This document shows, piece by piece, positions 42,466 through 54,999 of a DNA stretch of 64,000 nucleotides (within the stretch, counting starts at the first letter, position 1; the number at the start of each line of letters is the position of its first letter). Source of the DNA: Arctopsyche grandis (taxonomy: Eukaryota; Arthropoda; Insecta; Trichoptera; Hydropsychidae). The notes below the pieces were generated by a model. The model ran no database searches and was not told the DNA's origin. It saw only the letters and a list, made by a program, of their open reading frames with translations. The stretch lies in contig NC_135355.1 of NCBI RefSeq assembly GCF_051622035.1, positions 38,793,986-38,857,985 of the forward strand, in the 5' to 3' direction. The position numbers and the translations under genes are program-made.

Positions 42466-43270
42466 TAATAAAAAATTAGCACTAAATCATTGACAGTTTA
42501 AATAACAACCGCTAGTCTGTTTGCGTCATGAAATATTCTCGACAATGTTCAGTTCCGTTAGTTGAACGTTCATTGTTTGTTTCGAATCGAATTGAACTCT
42601 AGTATAAAGCGTCTACAGTCTCTGTAAAATTTATATAAAATTTTAAAAATTAATACAATAATATACAGGTACTTTGTTTGACTTGAGCTTCGATATAGGT
42701 ACACTTAGTCCACTATATAATTTGTTTGAAAATTTTACCTAATTACACGTTCTACCCAAGAGCTCGGTTAACGTTCGGCACGCGAACTAAATCACTCGAT
42801 AATGCGTAACAATTATAAATTAAACGTTGCCTAGTTAAGGCTTGTCGTATACTTCGTATAATATTGCGCATATATTACCTGCATTTTTGATAAGTTATTT
42901 TTTTAAATAATTGACCTCTTGTTGGGGTTGAATTTGTATGCCTTTGCGAGCGCGATTGAGCAGAGCTTTTCCGGAAAATTAATCGGAGTGACCAGAGTTT
43001 TCCGGCTGGACTTCAATCACACGAACAGACGAACGTTGATTAGAGATCGACTGTCAATGTTTGCCAGAGCATGCTAGCGAGTGCAGCACACGTTCGTACT
43101 ATTTCATATACATATATTGTTTAATTTCCGATAACGAGCGATCTTGAACCAAATGAATTTAGGTATTTCAACTATTGTGTACTAAATCGATTTAAATTTA
43201 CAATTTTGTTGGTCGGGTATATAGAAATAGCATTATATAAATAAATAAATAAAAACAACAAGGGAAGACC
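42466..43270. other. Unique sequence, no gene seen
   Basis: Mixed AT-rich sequence; 42940-43100 has somewhat higher G+C. A short AAATAAATAAATAAAA run ends it near 43250. Confidence 0.35.
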
Positions 43271-44429
43271 GGTTCTAGGACAATTACCCCTGGACACATA
43301 CCCCCCGAACATATACCCCCTGGTCATTAACCCCCCGTGCAAATAACCCCCGCCAAGAATAAAAATAGTTCATAAAAATTAACAGTATCTTTAATAAAAA
43401 GTCAGTATCAATATCAATACTAATTTATTTCAGTCATAATACATACACACATGATTTTTTTTTAATTTACTTACTTATGTATATTAAAATTTACTTTCAA
43501 TACCACAGAACACAAACGCCAAATGATGACTGAAAGTCTTTTAAATTGAAATTTATTTCTATTTACAACAATAAATTGAAATTTAATATTGTACATATAT
43601 AAATTGAAATTAAATATTGTATATAAATTGATAATTGGCTTACCTCGATAAAATAAACGAATTTTTGTTATTAATCCACAAGAATAGTAGAAATATAATT
43701 TTTCTAAGCAGAATTTTATTTAATTCTCATATAAAGATAATTTAATATATTATCCCTATTAATTCAATTCAGATTCGTGTAAATACGAGTAAACACTAGT
43801 ACGAGCTTTTTGCTCGCAATTTTACCGATTGAAAGTTCAGCACACTTCCAATTAACCCTTTTAAACAAAAACAAAAAATAGTGTGGTCAGAACACTATCT
43901 CAGTAAACAGGTTTCAATAGAAAATACACTATATAAAATAGTAATAACAGTGGGAAAAAATCCCAAGTGAAAATACGTACTTTTGACTTTTGATTTGAAC
44001 TGGACGACTACTTTCAGAGATTTGAAAGCTGAAAAGTACTACAAATGAAAGATAAAATACCCGACTATAGATTCCAATATTCATTTTGAACAGGAAATTG
44101 ATAGATTTTGAGACATCGACCGAACAACAACAAGATATAGAAAAATCGCGCGATTTAAAAAACACATACATATATCTCTGAATTTCGACCCAATCAACTT
44201 TTTTTATTACCAGATTCGTGTTTACTGGGCATAGATCTATAAGAAAAGTCATATCTCGTTTCTGAACCATTTTTCGTGTCAAACAGTGTTATTAACTATT
44301 TATTACTATTTTTAAATATTTTATTTGCACGGGGTTTTTTTGCATGGGGGGTTAATGACCAGGGAGTTTTTAACCGGGTGTTTTTTGTCCGGGGGGTATA
44401 TGTCAAGGGGGTAAATGTCCGGATACCGT
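43271..44429 (-). mobile_element. Family D element with C/G-run subterminal repeats, hit by family B
   Basis: The left end starts ggttctaggacaattacccc, with repeated gacacataccccccga-type units. The right end is the inverted counterpart, with gggggtatatgtcaaggg and gtccggatacc. The flanking GAAGACC duplication (43264-43270 and 44430-44436) suggests a 7-8 bp target duplication. The interior includes caaattgaaatttatttc-type sequence shared in reverse with the copy at 56400-57594. A family B copy sits inside at 43685-44300. Confidence 0.7.
43685..44300 (-). repeat. Family B repeat inside the family D element
   Basis: Has the whole family order in reverse, from ttttctaagcagaattttat through gagctttttgctcgcaattt, aagtagtcgtccag-complement and atctcgtttctgaaccattt to gtcaaacagtgttatta. 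The other family D copy has no family B at the corresponding taataaataattaataa site. Confidence 0.8.
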
Positions 44430-44449
44430 GAAGACCATGGTGTATGTTT

Positions 44450-44600
44450 TACAAGCCTCTTCTATATATTTCACTTCGCTCATTGGTCTGACAACATATG
44501 TTCACATATAATATACTAAATTCTTCCGATAGTTTTGAAACTTTGCCATTTTGCGTGGTTTGGTCAACAATGGGTATTCAAATCAATTCGCGAGATCTCA
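44450..44600 (+). repeat. Family A partial copy
   Basis: ttttacaagcctcttctata, ttccgatagttttgaaactt and gcgtggtttggtcaacaatg; truncated afterwards. Confidence 0.65.
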
Positions 44601-44864
44601 TTGGCTGTTGTATACATCTTGTTCATAGGTCAAGGCATTTTCATCACGAACGCGAGAACAGGTGATCAGCGGTAGTAAACCAGCAATATTCCTTAATCTC
44701 TACCTTATAATATTATACAGCAGTACATGTCACCGAAACGTATCAAGCAGAACCTTTTTTTTATTTATTTAATCACTGTAGAAATATTGACGCATATTGT
44801 AATGTCATAGTGATGAGTGCAATCGTACCAACAAAAGTGTTGGCATTAGTTAATTATTTTTACT
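44601..44864. repeat. Repeat scraps including a LINE-like tail
   Basis: The block tacagcagtacatgtcaccg plus aacgtatcaagcagaac also occurs at 52328-52368. A TTTTTATTTATTTAATCACT segment looks like another minus-strand retroelement tail, with a short ATCACT/AGTGAT stem. Confidence 0.45.
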
Positions 44865-45365
44865 AACCTCTTATACGTTTCACATGGTTTTCGTGTAAAC
44901 GGTCATTTTTTATATCCCTTATCTCTTATCCGATCGTTTTCATACTTTGCCATATTGCTCATTTTGGTCATCAATATAAGTTAAGGTATCATCCACAATT
45001 ACGATGGTGAAAAAATATCGTATTAGACACGTTTGAAAATACTGCATCGTATTACACGGTGACGTTTATCTGTCACATTCATCATTCACATCGGTAGTTT
45101 CATTATTTTTCGCCCTGCCATCTCGCTGTCAAATTTTAATTATTTAAACGCCTATTACTTTTTCTTTTTTCACTCTATATTTTATAAAATTTGCTTTATA
45201 GGTTCTCGTTATCTCTAATATATAAATATTTATAGTTTTGTGGAGGCTTGCTGAGCCAACGGTCTTGGGTGTTGCCACACCGGCCTTTATGCAGAGTGGC
45301 AACACTGTTCGGTGAGTCTGACAGAATGACGTTTAACCCATAACCTCAAATCAAAACAAACTTTA
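44865..45365 (+). repeat. Family A long copy (subtype d), plus
   Basis: actaacctcttatacgtttc, the CATATTGCTCATTTTGGTCA core, cgcctattactttttctttt, and the distal extension with a 10-bp-stem hairpin (GTGTTGCCAC/GTGGCAACAC). Nearly identical to 28977-29482 in the opposite orientation. Confidence 0.85.
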
Positions 45366-45642
45366 AAATCATCACATACATACGTACATATATCATCACA
45401 TGCGGCCCAAACCTGTTAGTAATATATTTAATTACATTAGCCGGGATCATAATTTTGATTGAAATCCCAATCATTGAAAACTCTTTGATTGAAATATTAA
45501 TCATGAAATCCACATATTTGTACATTTGTTGTTGAAATATTGTTTAAATTGTCTTTTTATTTTATTTATATTTTAATACATTATTTTATTACTACATTTT
45601 TATTAAATACATTTATTTTTTTACTACAGTTTTTATATTAAA
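45366..45642. other. No gene seen
   Basis: AT-rich spacer before the Helitron. Confidence 0.35.
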
Positions 45643-45965
45643 CTAGCTGAACCCGGCATGCGTTGCAATGCCACAATAACGCATGCAATTCCCGTTCCCG
45701 TTCTCTTTCCCGTTCCCGTTCCCATTTGTCGGTTCCATTTATTCAATTATTTACCCTGACAACGTAGCTGACAAACTTATTTGAAATTATTTGCCATGCA
45801 ATGCCAGTCATTCCCGTTTTTCCGGTTTCCGTTACCGTTTTTGGCAGATTTTTTTTTTACACAAACCGTCTTTCGTAAGTTTCATCGCAATCGATTGAAT
45901 AGTATTGGAACGCATACGTGACAGACAAACACTGATTTTTATATACATATATGTACATATATAGA
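45643..45965 (-). mobile_element. Non-autonomous Helitron, near complete
   Basis: The plus strand reads CTAGCTGAACCCGGCATGCG, aatgccacaataacgcatgc, cgttcccgttctctttcccg, and at the far end tgacagacaaacactgattt, then ttatatacatat..tataga. This is the reverse of a Helitron starting TCTATATATG and ending GCTAG. T follows the CTAG end as expected; the base before the TC start is not the expected A, so the 5' limit may be a few bases off. Confidence 0.75.
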
Positions 45966-46512
45966 AGAGCGCCCACTACCATAAACTGAGGATCCCCAAA
46001 TTATACGAAAAGTAAAATATTGACTAACAAAGAATCTCCTTACAAATCTAATAAATACGTGAATACAAAAATACTCGCAAAGTTGCCAAATGTCAAAATA
46101 TACATTCAAGTAAGTTATGTATTTTAATTAGACAATACTACTTGAAAATACACGTGTATTGCTTTTACAGCACACTCAGTGTGCGTACCTTTGGACGAAG
46201 TCTTTGGACCTTTCTAATGCACTAAAAAGTTAATTTAAAAATTGAACCAACTATCATCAGCAAGTCCAAACAAAGCTCAAAATCGAATGCACCCATTCGC
46301 CGTTAAAGGGTTAAATTCCTCGAAATAAAGGCAAAGGCTAACGAGTGGTCAGCCACGGTCGAAATTGCGCTTTGTTTCAATGCAGAGCAACGTTCCAACT
46401 ACAAAGAAGAATACGCTTTCGACGTGCAGACAGAGGAATGCCACTTTGCATGAATCAACCCTTACGTTGGTTAAGTTAAACGGCAACCAATACTAATACA
46501 TACATATGTATG
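45966..46512. other. No gene seen
   Basis: AT-rich to mixed sequence, no repeat family assigned. Confidence 0.35.
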
Positions 46513-46700
46513 AAGCCAACCTTAGTCTCCCCCTATATAAACCAGATACGTATTCTAAAGAACTATCACATAGCTCTATATGTAGATGATACCGTTAACT
46601 TCACAGACGCCGTTCGTAAAAATCTGGAACTTACTGCAAAAACACTAACTCAACACTTCACTAATTAGAAAATTAAAATGTATCAATCTTAGACCAAATA
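46513..46700 (+). pseudogene. Reverse transcriptase scrap (catalytic region)
   Basis: Translates as TLVSPYINQIRILKNYHIAL directly followed by YVDDTVNFTDAVRKNLE. YVDDT sits where jockey-clade enzymes have YADDT, with the expected spacing from a decayed SP-Y-I motif. Stops follow. It is a short relic. Confidence 0.5.
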
Positions 46701-47019
46701 TCTTTAGTGTAAGAAAACAAAAACCAAGTTTAGATCTGAAATAGTAAGAAAATATCATAAACTCCACACATTGATTTTTATTATTACAAAATTATGTTCC
46801 CAATACATCTTATATATATTTTAATAGCTACAGATCTACTGATCATTTTCTATTTTACAATTTTAATTTAATTTTTTTAGTAATCATAGTATAATATTGT
46901 TATAATGTTAATATACAGCATAATAGAAAAAAGAGCTCAAAAACCTATTTAAAATTCTTATAAATGCTAATAATACATATAATACATAATATTAATAATA
47001 GACTTTCTAAAGTCGATGA
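46701..47019. other. No gene seen
   Basis: AT-rich sequence between two reverse-transcriptase relics in opposite orientation. Confidence 0.35.
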
Positions 47020-47345
47020 CCTAAAGCAGATTGTGTTTAGGTAATCTGTGTTTATACCCGAAGGGTATAGGCATTTTGTTGTAATCACCGAGACTCTTCA
47101 CAAGTGTGTTAGTATGGTTATTAGTGATTCTGTCTTAGAATCTACTGGTTAGTTTGTTAGTAATGTCTGTAACAAACGGAATATTATACATGGCATGCAG
47201 TTTTTTCAAGTTAGTATATATGGGTGTATTATAAATTATTTTTAGGGATTTATTTCGTATTACTTGGAGCTTGGAAAGGTTAGTATTCGAGGCGTTATTC
47301 CATACAGGTGAAGCATAGGCTAATAATGGTAATATGAGCGCGCTA
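47020..47345 (-). pseudogene. Jockey-type RT C-terminus with an internal stop
   Basis: The minus strand reads RALILPLLAYASPVWNNASN, TNLSKLQVIRNKSLKIIYNT, PFVTDITNKLTSRF, a stop, then DRITNNHTNTLVKSLGDYNK. YASPVWN followed by KLQVIRNK is diagnostic of the jockey-clade C-terminus. Truncated and dead. Confidence 0.75.
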
Positions 47346-47639
47346 TATTATTTTATTTTATTTTGAGTTGATAAAGAACTATGGTGATTATATATTGGGT
47401 ATATATGAACTCCACACATGGAGACGGTGAAATGCTAGGCGATACATGTTTTATATCTTCAATATACCCAATACATATCACACTCGTTTTCAACACAAAA
47501 TGGAAAACTATCGGCGGCCAAACCTCGCAAAAAGATTGTAGTAAAGCTAATATAAACCTTGTAAACAATCAACGAATAGTTGAAAAATCCGACTGACCAC
47601 ACTCGAAGTGTCAAATACATACCGTTAGCCGACGGGTAC

Positions 47640-47800
47640 GCTTAACCATAACTAGTCACCGGACCCAGAAGGTGCCGCGTATTGTTCATAGGTTGTAAAT
47701 GCATTGTTAAAGGTTTGCCGAACCTTTTTTACAAATGATTTACAACAATGGAACAATGGATAACACTGTGACTATCCGGTGTCTAGCCATAACAACGATA
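47640..47800 (+). repeat. Family C repeat, diverged copy
   Basis: ggtgccgcgtattgttcata, ggttgtaaatgcattgttaa, aggtttgccgaac; the middle is lost and the end is actatccggtgtctagcc. Confidence 0.5.
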
Positions 47801-47839
47801 TCGATCAACATTTTAACATTCATTGTTAACACAATGAGT

Positions 47840-48205
47840 GAACTAAAAATATATATGAGAGATAATTAGAACCTATAAAGCAAATTTCATAAAATATAGA
47901 GTGAAAAAAGAAAAAGTTATAGGCGTTTAAACAATTAAAATCTGACATAGCGAGATCGTGGCAAAAAGGGAAAAAATGATCAGAACAGTGTGGATGAATG
48001 CGACAATGTGGACGATAAACGTCACCGCGAAAGATGATGCAGTATTTTCAAACGCGTCTATTACGATTATTTTTCACCATGGTAATGGCGGACTTGATTT
48101 CCACATATATTGATAACCAATCCGAGCAAAATGGCAATGTTTGAAAACGATCAGAAGAGTGTTGAAAAGAACCCAAATGAAGTAAGAAGAGGCAAGTAAA
48201 AATTT
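47840..48205 (-). repeat. Family A copy (subtype b)
   Basis: gagataattagaacctataa, gtttaaacaattaaaatctg, ttttcaaacgcgtctattac, a core variant tgataaccaatccgagcaaa, and an agaagaggcaagtaaaa end. It is closest to the Helitron-split copy at 5940-6735. Confidence 0.75.
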
Positions 48206-48224
48206 ATTTTATTTTACATAGATA

Positions 48225-48600
48225 TATACCAAGAAGGCTTGACAGAAAGACCTCAATGCGTCTTCCTAGACAATTAATTACAAACAATGCAGCATTATTA
48301 TTATATAAATCACTATATTTCGAAAAGCTGAAGAACACGAAATTAACAATTAATTAATCCATTGAGACATCTATGGATTTAGATAATTTTTACAAATTGT
48401 ACAGAAGATTGGTGACAGTAGGTAGAATGATTTTTTTTTTTGCCAATTTAGAGGAACCGTTTCAACGAATATCAGATAAAATTTGGCAAACTTGGATATT
48501 TGTGGCACCAAGTCGATCGTTTCCTACCAGAGTTTGCCAATTTATCTGATTTCATTGTTGCAACAGTTCTTACTATTTATCACTCTTGAGCAACTCATAA
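48225..48600. mobile_element. Head-to-head SINE fragments
   Basis: 48229-48485 is a minus copy with hairpin tail (ccaagaaggc/gtcttcctag) and body up to gaaccgtttcaacgaatatc. From about 48500 the same body appears in plus orientation (gtcgatcgtttcctaccaga, ttgccaatttatctgatttc). Both lack tRNA heads, so this is a rearranged or nested pair. Confidence 0.65.
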
Positions 48601-48734
48601 TCGCATCATGCGAAAATATATACATTTTTTTAAATGAAATAAAAAACATATTTTCAAAAAGAATTTTTAATAATAATTTTTATCGCTGGAAATAAATAGC
48701 TGGTAAAATAGATCATTTTCACTGGTAGTTTCGG

Positions 48735-49400
48735 TAACTACACTGTTCGACACGAAAAATGGTTCAGAAACGAGATATGACTTTTCTTATAGATCTATGA
48801 CATTTCTTATAGAATATGATTTTTCTAAGTGGAATTTTATTTAATTCTCATATAAAGACAATTTAATATATTATCCCTATGAATTCAATTCAGATTCGTG
48901 TAAATACTAGTACGAGCTTTTAGCTCGCAATTTTACGGATTTAGAATTCAGCACACTTCCAATTAACCCTTTTAAACGAAAACAAAAAATAGTGTGGCCA
49001 GAAGACTATCCGAATAAACATCTTTCAATAGAAAATACTCAATATAAAATAGTATTAACAGTGGGAAAAATCCTAAGTGAAAATACGTACTTTTGACTTT
49101 TGATTTTAACTGGACGACTACTTAGAGAGATTTCAAAGCTGAAAAGTACTACAAATGGAAGATAAAATACCCAACTATAGATTCCAATATTCATTTTGAA
49201 CAGAAAATTGACAGATTTTGAGACATCGACCGAACAACACCAAGATATAGAAAAATCGCGCGATTTAAAAAAAACATATATCTCCGAATCTCGAGCCAAT
49301 CAACATTTTTTATTACCAGATTCGTATTAACTGGGCATAGATCTATAAGAAAAGTCATATATCGTCTCTGAACCAAAAAAAAATCGTCATTTGTCGAACA
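48735..49400 (-). repeat. Family B copy, with a plus fragment at its left edge
   Basis: 48745-48803 is a plus fragment (cactgttcgacacgaaaaat, aacgagatatgacttttctt). From 48810 the full reverse copy follows (ttctaagtggaattttattt to atatcgtctctgaacc). This gives an inverted junction like the pair beside the Kelch gene. Confidence 0.8.
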
Positions 49401-50095
49401 ATGCTATTAAAATGGGCATTCCCATACCAGCGATATTTTAAATCAGAGGTCGTCAAACCGATGTCGTTGAACAGTTCAAATATACTCGAACATACGTTGG
49501 ATCGTTAGCGATGAAACGGACATAACGTTCAATTTCAAAAATGGCCAGAATCGCAATATTCCAAATTGAACTTTATTGCCACTCTCGGTCGTTATCGTTT
49601 ATGTGACGCATACACGAAAAGCTTTGCGGACAAAAAATGTATATCTACCAATTCTAAAAGACAATCAAGTCAGATATTCAAAAACACATCTTAATAAAAT
49701 AAGCTTATACATTAAAAAGAAGATAATTTGAAAATATATAATTTTTTCTCAAAGGCCAAGCGGAAGCTGTCGAACTTTCCAAAAAACCAATATTCATCGC
49801 CACTACGATTCGTTTCACATCCGGTCTTGATTTGCTCCCTTTGCTAAAATAAGTTTTATTACAATAAACAATACATATAATATTTTATTTTATTAATATA
49901 TTATACATTAGATAGCATCCTAACATTTCATACTTTTGTACACGTTTGTAAGCGTACGTGAAAGTCTATTTTGTCAGTGTATCCCCCCCCTGCCCTACCC
50001 CATCTTATAATTCATTAAAGATTCCGACAATGCCATTGCAACTGCTGTTGCTGACATGCTGCAAGCAAGGGCTTTTGACATTTTAACATTTTTTG
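49401..50095. other. No gene seen
   Basis: Includes cagaggtcgtcaaaccgatg, which looks like a hAT-type end but is unpaired, and a C-run at about 49985-49991. No coding signal. Confidence 0.35.
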
Positions 50096-50099
50096 ACAT

Positions 50100-50490
50100 T
50101 TAAGCCAGCAGCATAGCTCGGTCGTAAAGCTTCTGCTTAGCGTCGAGAAGCGCCGGGTTCGATCCCATGAGCTGACCTCGATTGAAAAGAATTTTTCAGA
50201 GTATATCTATAGTGCTGGATATTTGTGACTCCAGGTCGATCGTTTCCTATCAGAGTTTGCCAATTTTCTCTGATATCATTTTTGAAACGGTTCCCGGTAA
50301 AATTGGCTAAATATCCTTTCTATCTACTATGTCACCACTATTTGAGATTGATTTACAATAAAATTTAAGTTCTTCAGTGTCTCGTAATTCAGCGACTTGT
50401 ATAAATAAATAAAAATGCTGCAATGTTTGTAATTGGCCAGCAAGGCGCATTAGGGTTACCTGTAAGGCCTTCCTGGTATATATATATTTT
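50100..50490 (+). mobile_element. tRNA-derived SINE (head type 1), full length
   Basis: Head agccagcagcatagctcggt with GGGTTCGATCCC B box; body gatcgtttcctatcagagtt, ccaattttctctgatatcat; hairpin ccagcaaggc (50437-50446)/gccttcctgg (50467-50476) with one mismatch; then a TATATATA tail. Confidence 0.85.
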
Positions 50491-50799
50491 TTTTATTGTT
50501 ACAAATCAATATACACTCGCCATTACAGATTTGCTCCAATGCGACGGGTGCACGTTAACGAAAATACAGAATACATAAACAATCAGAAATCAGAAATACA
50601 GTAATACATACATATACAATCAGAATATATAGCATATAACAATAAATCAGAAATAATAATTATAGATACATCTATGGATAATTTTTAGATTTTTTTTTGT
50701 ATACAATTTTTATACATATAATAAATACGAAATTATAGAGATGTCTATAGAGATATCTATAGATTTCAGATTACTGTGTATAATTATTACAAATTATAG

Positions 50800-51015
50800 A
50801 CAGGCAGATTTTGTGACAACAGGATTAGATCTAATACCAATTTTCAGGAACCGTTTCAGCAATGATCAAATAAAATTGGAAAACTCTGATAGAGAAACGA
50901 TCGATTTGGAGTCACAAAACCCCCAAATCTAACCAGCAGTGGCGAGGACTCGAACCTTTGACCTCAGTGGTGCTAAATATATACGCTACCACTAAGCCAA
51001 ACTGCTGGCTAAATG
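50800..51015 (-). mobile_element. tRNA-derived SINE (head type 3)
   Basis: Minus-strand head agccagcagtttggcttagt, B box AGGTTCGAGTCC, then gggggttttgtgactccaaa and the shared body to atcattgctgaaacggttcc. The tail is not recognisable. Confidence 0.75.
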
Positions 51016-51124
51016 GCTATGTAAAAAATGAATAATATCAACTGTTGTTCAAATATGTATCAGCTGTTGTTCTCAGATACATATTTTAGCAATTGTATTG
51101 ATACTCTTAATCGATGTGTCATCA

Positions 51125-51262
51125 CTAGACTGTGGATAGACACCGTGCTTTTTCCAGGAATCAGGGCGGTTTAGCTCTATTTACAAAGCTAGAGTCCAAA
51201 AAAAAAACGTTCGGCGAACCTTTAACAATACATTTACAACAATTTAACAATACGCGGCACCT
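51125..51262 (-). repeat. Family C repeat, minus copy
   Basis: ggatagacaccgtgcttttt, ccaggaatcagggcggttta, gctctatttacaaagctaga, gttcggcgaacctttaaca and aatacgcggcacc. It is the best-preserved copy. Confidence 0.6.
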
Positions 51263-52009
51263 TCTGACTCCAGGCTTTAGACTCATCACTTGTATCGATA
51301 CACGTGGCATCGTGTGTCGGGTCCTCAAGAGATGCGTTCATAAATAAAACATACACGCTAACTAAATATAGCCTACGCATATTAAAATAAACGGAAAAAG
51401 AAAATGGAAATTATACGATAACACTCATATCTAAGCAACGTATTCGGCGGGAAAAGTGTCGAGGAAAAGGTTAATCGGGTACACACACACACACACACAC
51501 ACACATATTCACGTGAAGAAAATACCCTTTAGCGCCGATCACATTTATATTCATGGCACAATTCGAAGATTTGAATATCACCAAGGCGAAAAATTGTTTC
51601 GCGCTTTTCCATCGGCATGGCAGACCGGTCGGTCCCGGGTAAGTCTTAGACTTATGCAAAGACCTGAAAACTCTCCCGAGTTACGAAATATGAAGACGTT
51701 TCACTGCCTCAATGGCATTTATCGACTCCATTCCGAATGCGGAATATTTGTGTCAATAGCGAAAATGGGGGGGGGGTGTACGACCCCCGAACCCTCCCCG
51801 CACAATGCGGATCTTCAAACTTTCCTATAATAAAATAAAATTATATTATTATGTATGTACATTTATATTGGAGGGGAGGAAATCTCGTGTTTGCGATTTC
51901 AGTGAAAACTCTTAAATTTTATTTTGTATGTGAATAATTTTTATAATATTTGTTGTATAGTTTTTCATTATTTTTTTATTTTATTTCATTTCCACATACA
52001 TATACATAC
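51263..52009. other. Unique sequence with an (AC)n microsatellite
   Basis: An AC run of about 25 bp lies at 51481-51505. 51530-51830 has raised G+C and an eight-G run near 51768-51775. A 124-codon frame starting at 51456 translates the microsatellite and is not a gene. Confidence 0.45.
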
Positions 52010-52140
52010 AATATACCAGGAAGACCCAACAGCTAAACCCCAATGCGCCTTTCTGTCCAATTACAAATATCGATATACAATTTTTAGATTAAATTTAACA
52101 AAGCATCATCTATGGATAAATTTTTGACGAATTTTTGATA
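52010..52140 (-). mobile_element. SINE tail fragment
   Basis: taccaggaagacccaacagc, taaaccccaatgcgcctttc, tgtccaatta is the reverse of the SINE hairpin tail with the conserved loop. Body and head are missing. Confidence 0.65.
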
Positions 52141-52813
<673 letters not shown>

Positions 52814-52984
52814 TGGTGCTGGCAATATGTGCAAGACATTCCCTATTTTGTATTTTATTAATTCATATTTTTATTTTAACTGCTATTTTTATAATGATAT
52901 TGATTTATATGATAATGTAATAATGTATTTTTAGTCTGTGTATATTTTTTTATCGTATATTTTATTTTACATAAATTTTTATTG

Positions 52985-53245
52985 TACATCCATCAAATTT
53001 CAAATAGTGGTGACATAGTAGGTAGGAAGGATTTTTAGCCAATTTTTTTTTCCGGGAACCGTTTCAACAATGAAATCAGAGAAAATTGGCAAACTCTGAT
53101 AGGAAACGATCAACCTGGAGTCACAAATCCAGGTCTGACCAACAGCATACTCTGAAAAATTCATTTTCATTCAGGGATAGAACCCGGCACCTTCTTGACG
53201 GTAAGCAGAAGCTTAACGTCCGAGCTATGCTGCTGGCTAATATAC
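52985..53245 (-). mobile_element. tRNA-derived SINE (head type 1), tail-less
   Basis: Minus-strand head tagccagcagcatagctcgg, B box GGGTTCTATCCC, then gtgactccaggttgatcgtt, tcctatcagagtttgccaat, tgatttcattgttgaaacgg, and gacatagtaggtaggaag-complement sequence. Confidence 0.8.
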
Positions 53246-54157
53246 TTACATATATAAAAAGTCTATTTCCAAATTATATATTAGATATAACTTTATTTTA
53301 ATTCGTCTATCAATTCCTTTCCGAAGCCACTCATTGAAATGAGCAGGCACAACACTAATATTGTATAAATAAGAAGCTTTGAGCAATCCAAGCGTCGCAA
53401 TTTCGCATAAATGAAAAACGTGCACATTTATCACAACTTGAATATGAAATAACGAGTTTTTGGATATCTGGAGGGCGCCTCCAACACTCAAGTATTAAAT
53501 AATATTACCAACAGAAACGCAAATACGGCAATACTCCATTTCGGGCATTGTGATGTGTGGCTGGGAACCTTCGAGGCCCCCCATTTGAATGATGCGATAA
53601 GGAAACCCGGCTCTTTCGACGTATGAAAATATTCAATTTGCGGACGAGCCACAATGGACCGAGAGCGCCAGACGAACCAAAACATATTCACGCAAAAAAA
53701 TATATACCAAAAAAAAAATAGAAAGAAGAAAAACCCGAGCGCGTAAGAAAAGCCTCCGAGCGAAGAAAGCAAACAAAGCTGAATTTCCATATGTTAAAGA
53801 GGCGCGAGTGTCCCGTTTGACGAGATGACTTCTCTTCGAGTGCTAAAAAGGGGGTGTTTGCTTTTGCTGTTTCCTTTTTACTTTTTTTTTTGTACAGACA
53901 ATGGATGAGTATAGATAGAAATGGAAGCTCGTGTGGGAATTCGTCCGACCATTTTTGGCACATCCCCTATAAAAACATATCGAATATGCGTTCGATCTAA
54001 AATATTTATGAGGTCGTCGCCTCTCGTGTTGCATCCCTTAATGGACATCTACATACGTATAATGCGATGCTGGATTCACCCTCCACGTATTGATATGATA
54101 CTATGCTTTAGCTTTTTCCGACATTCTTCGCAGCATTGTCAAAAGACGAAGAAGATA
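53246..54157. other. Unique GC-elevated island
   Basis: 53490-54150 is non-repetitive with raised G+C and many overlapping short frames on the minus strand, none with a recognisable domain. Confidence 0.4.
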
Positions 54158-54240
54158 CATCAGTGATGGCGAACCTTCTTGAGAAGTGGGTCAAATTTCG
54201 TTATTAGAACTAGCCCGTGGGACACTAAGTCAGTGAAGTC
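54158..54240 (+). mobile_element. hAT-like element terminus
   Basis: cagtgatggcgaaccttctt followed by gagaagtgggtcaaatttcg matches the general CAGTGATGGCGAACC style of many animal hAT ends. No partner end found. Confidence 0.35.
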
Positions 54241-54424
54241 ATTTGAAGGGGGAGGGGGGGGGGGGTAAAAATAATACTAAAAAATTTGGAAATCTAAAGA
54301 TTTGTTAACAGAAAAATTTGATCCTCCAAAAAGGTTTACGTTTTCTTTTTGTTTTACTATACTTTTACAAGTGAAGAGTTTATTAGAAGAGTTTACCTCT
54401 TTTTTAGTTTTGTATATTATATTA

Positions 54425-54705
54425 AGATATATAAACTATTATTTTGAATAAAAATACCAATAATTTTATTTTACTACCGCCATCTATGTATAAAACTAAA
54501 GACTACATAGACGTCACCCAAATTTCGAATTTGCAAACTTCAAACGCGTCTTAAACTATATTTTTTTTTATCGTAATGGCGGAGGATCCATTAACTTATA
54601 TTGATGACCAAAATGAGCAATATGGCAAAGTATGAAAACGATCGGATAAGAGGCAGTTTTTTTCCTGAATTGTAATGGTAAGTGAAACGTAAAGGAGGTT
54701 TGTAA
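54425..54705 (-). repeat. Family A copy (subtype a)
   Basis: Same order as 42190-42465, including actacatagacgtcacccaa. The two differ by few substitutions. Confidence 0.85.
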
Positions 54706-54999
54706 AAAATTAAGGTCAATGTCAAAAATTAATATAATATTAATGGATTCATACTTTGAATTATCTCTCGTTTGACAATATGACTAGTATTGAATATTCT
54801 CTGTATTGAATATTTCAATGAACCAGAAATAAAAAAAATAAAGAAAAGTTATAATAAAAATATATAATGAAATCTTATTTATCAATAAACATTTTTACAG
54901 ATAGGTGTATGTATAATTAAATTGATAAAAGTATATCTAATGTGAAATATGTTGTTGTTAATCCTCCCTCACCGAAGTGGGGTATGCAGGTGCCTCAAT
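54706..54999. other. No gene seen
   Basis: AT-rich spacer. Confidence 0.3.

Noticed and set aside
49441..49470. hAT terminus at cagaggtcgtcaaaccg
   Set aside because: The motif is suggestive, but no inverted partner or target duplication was found nearby.
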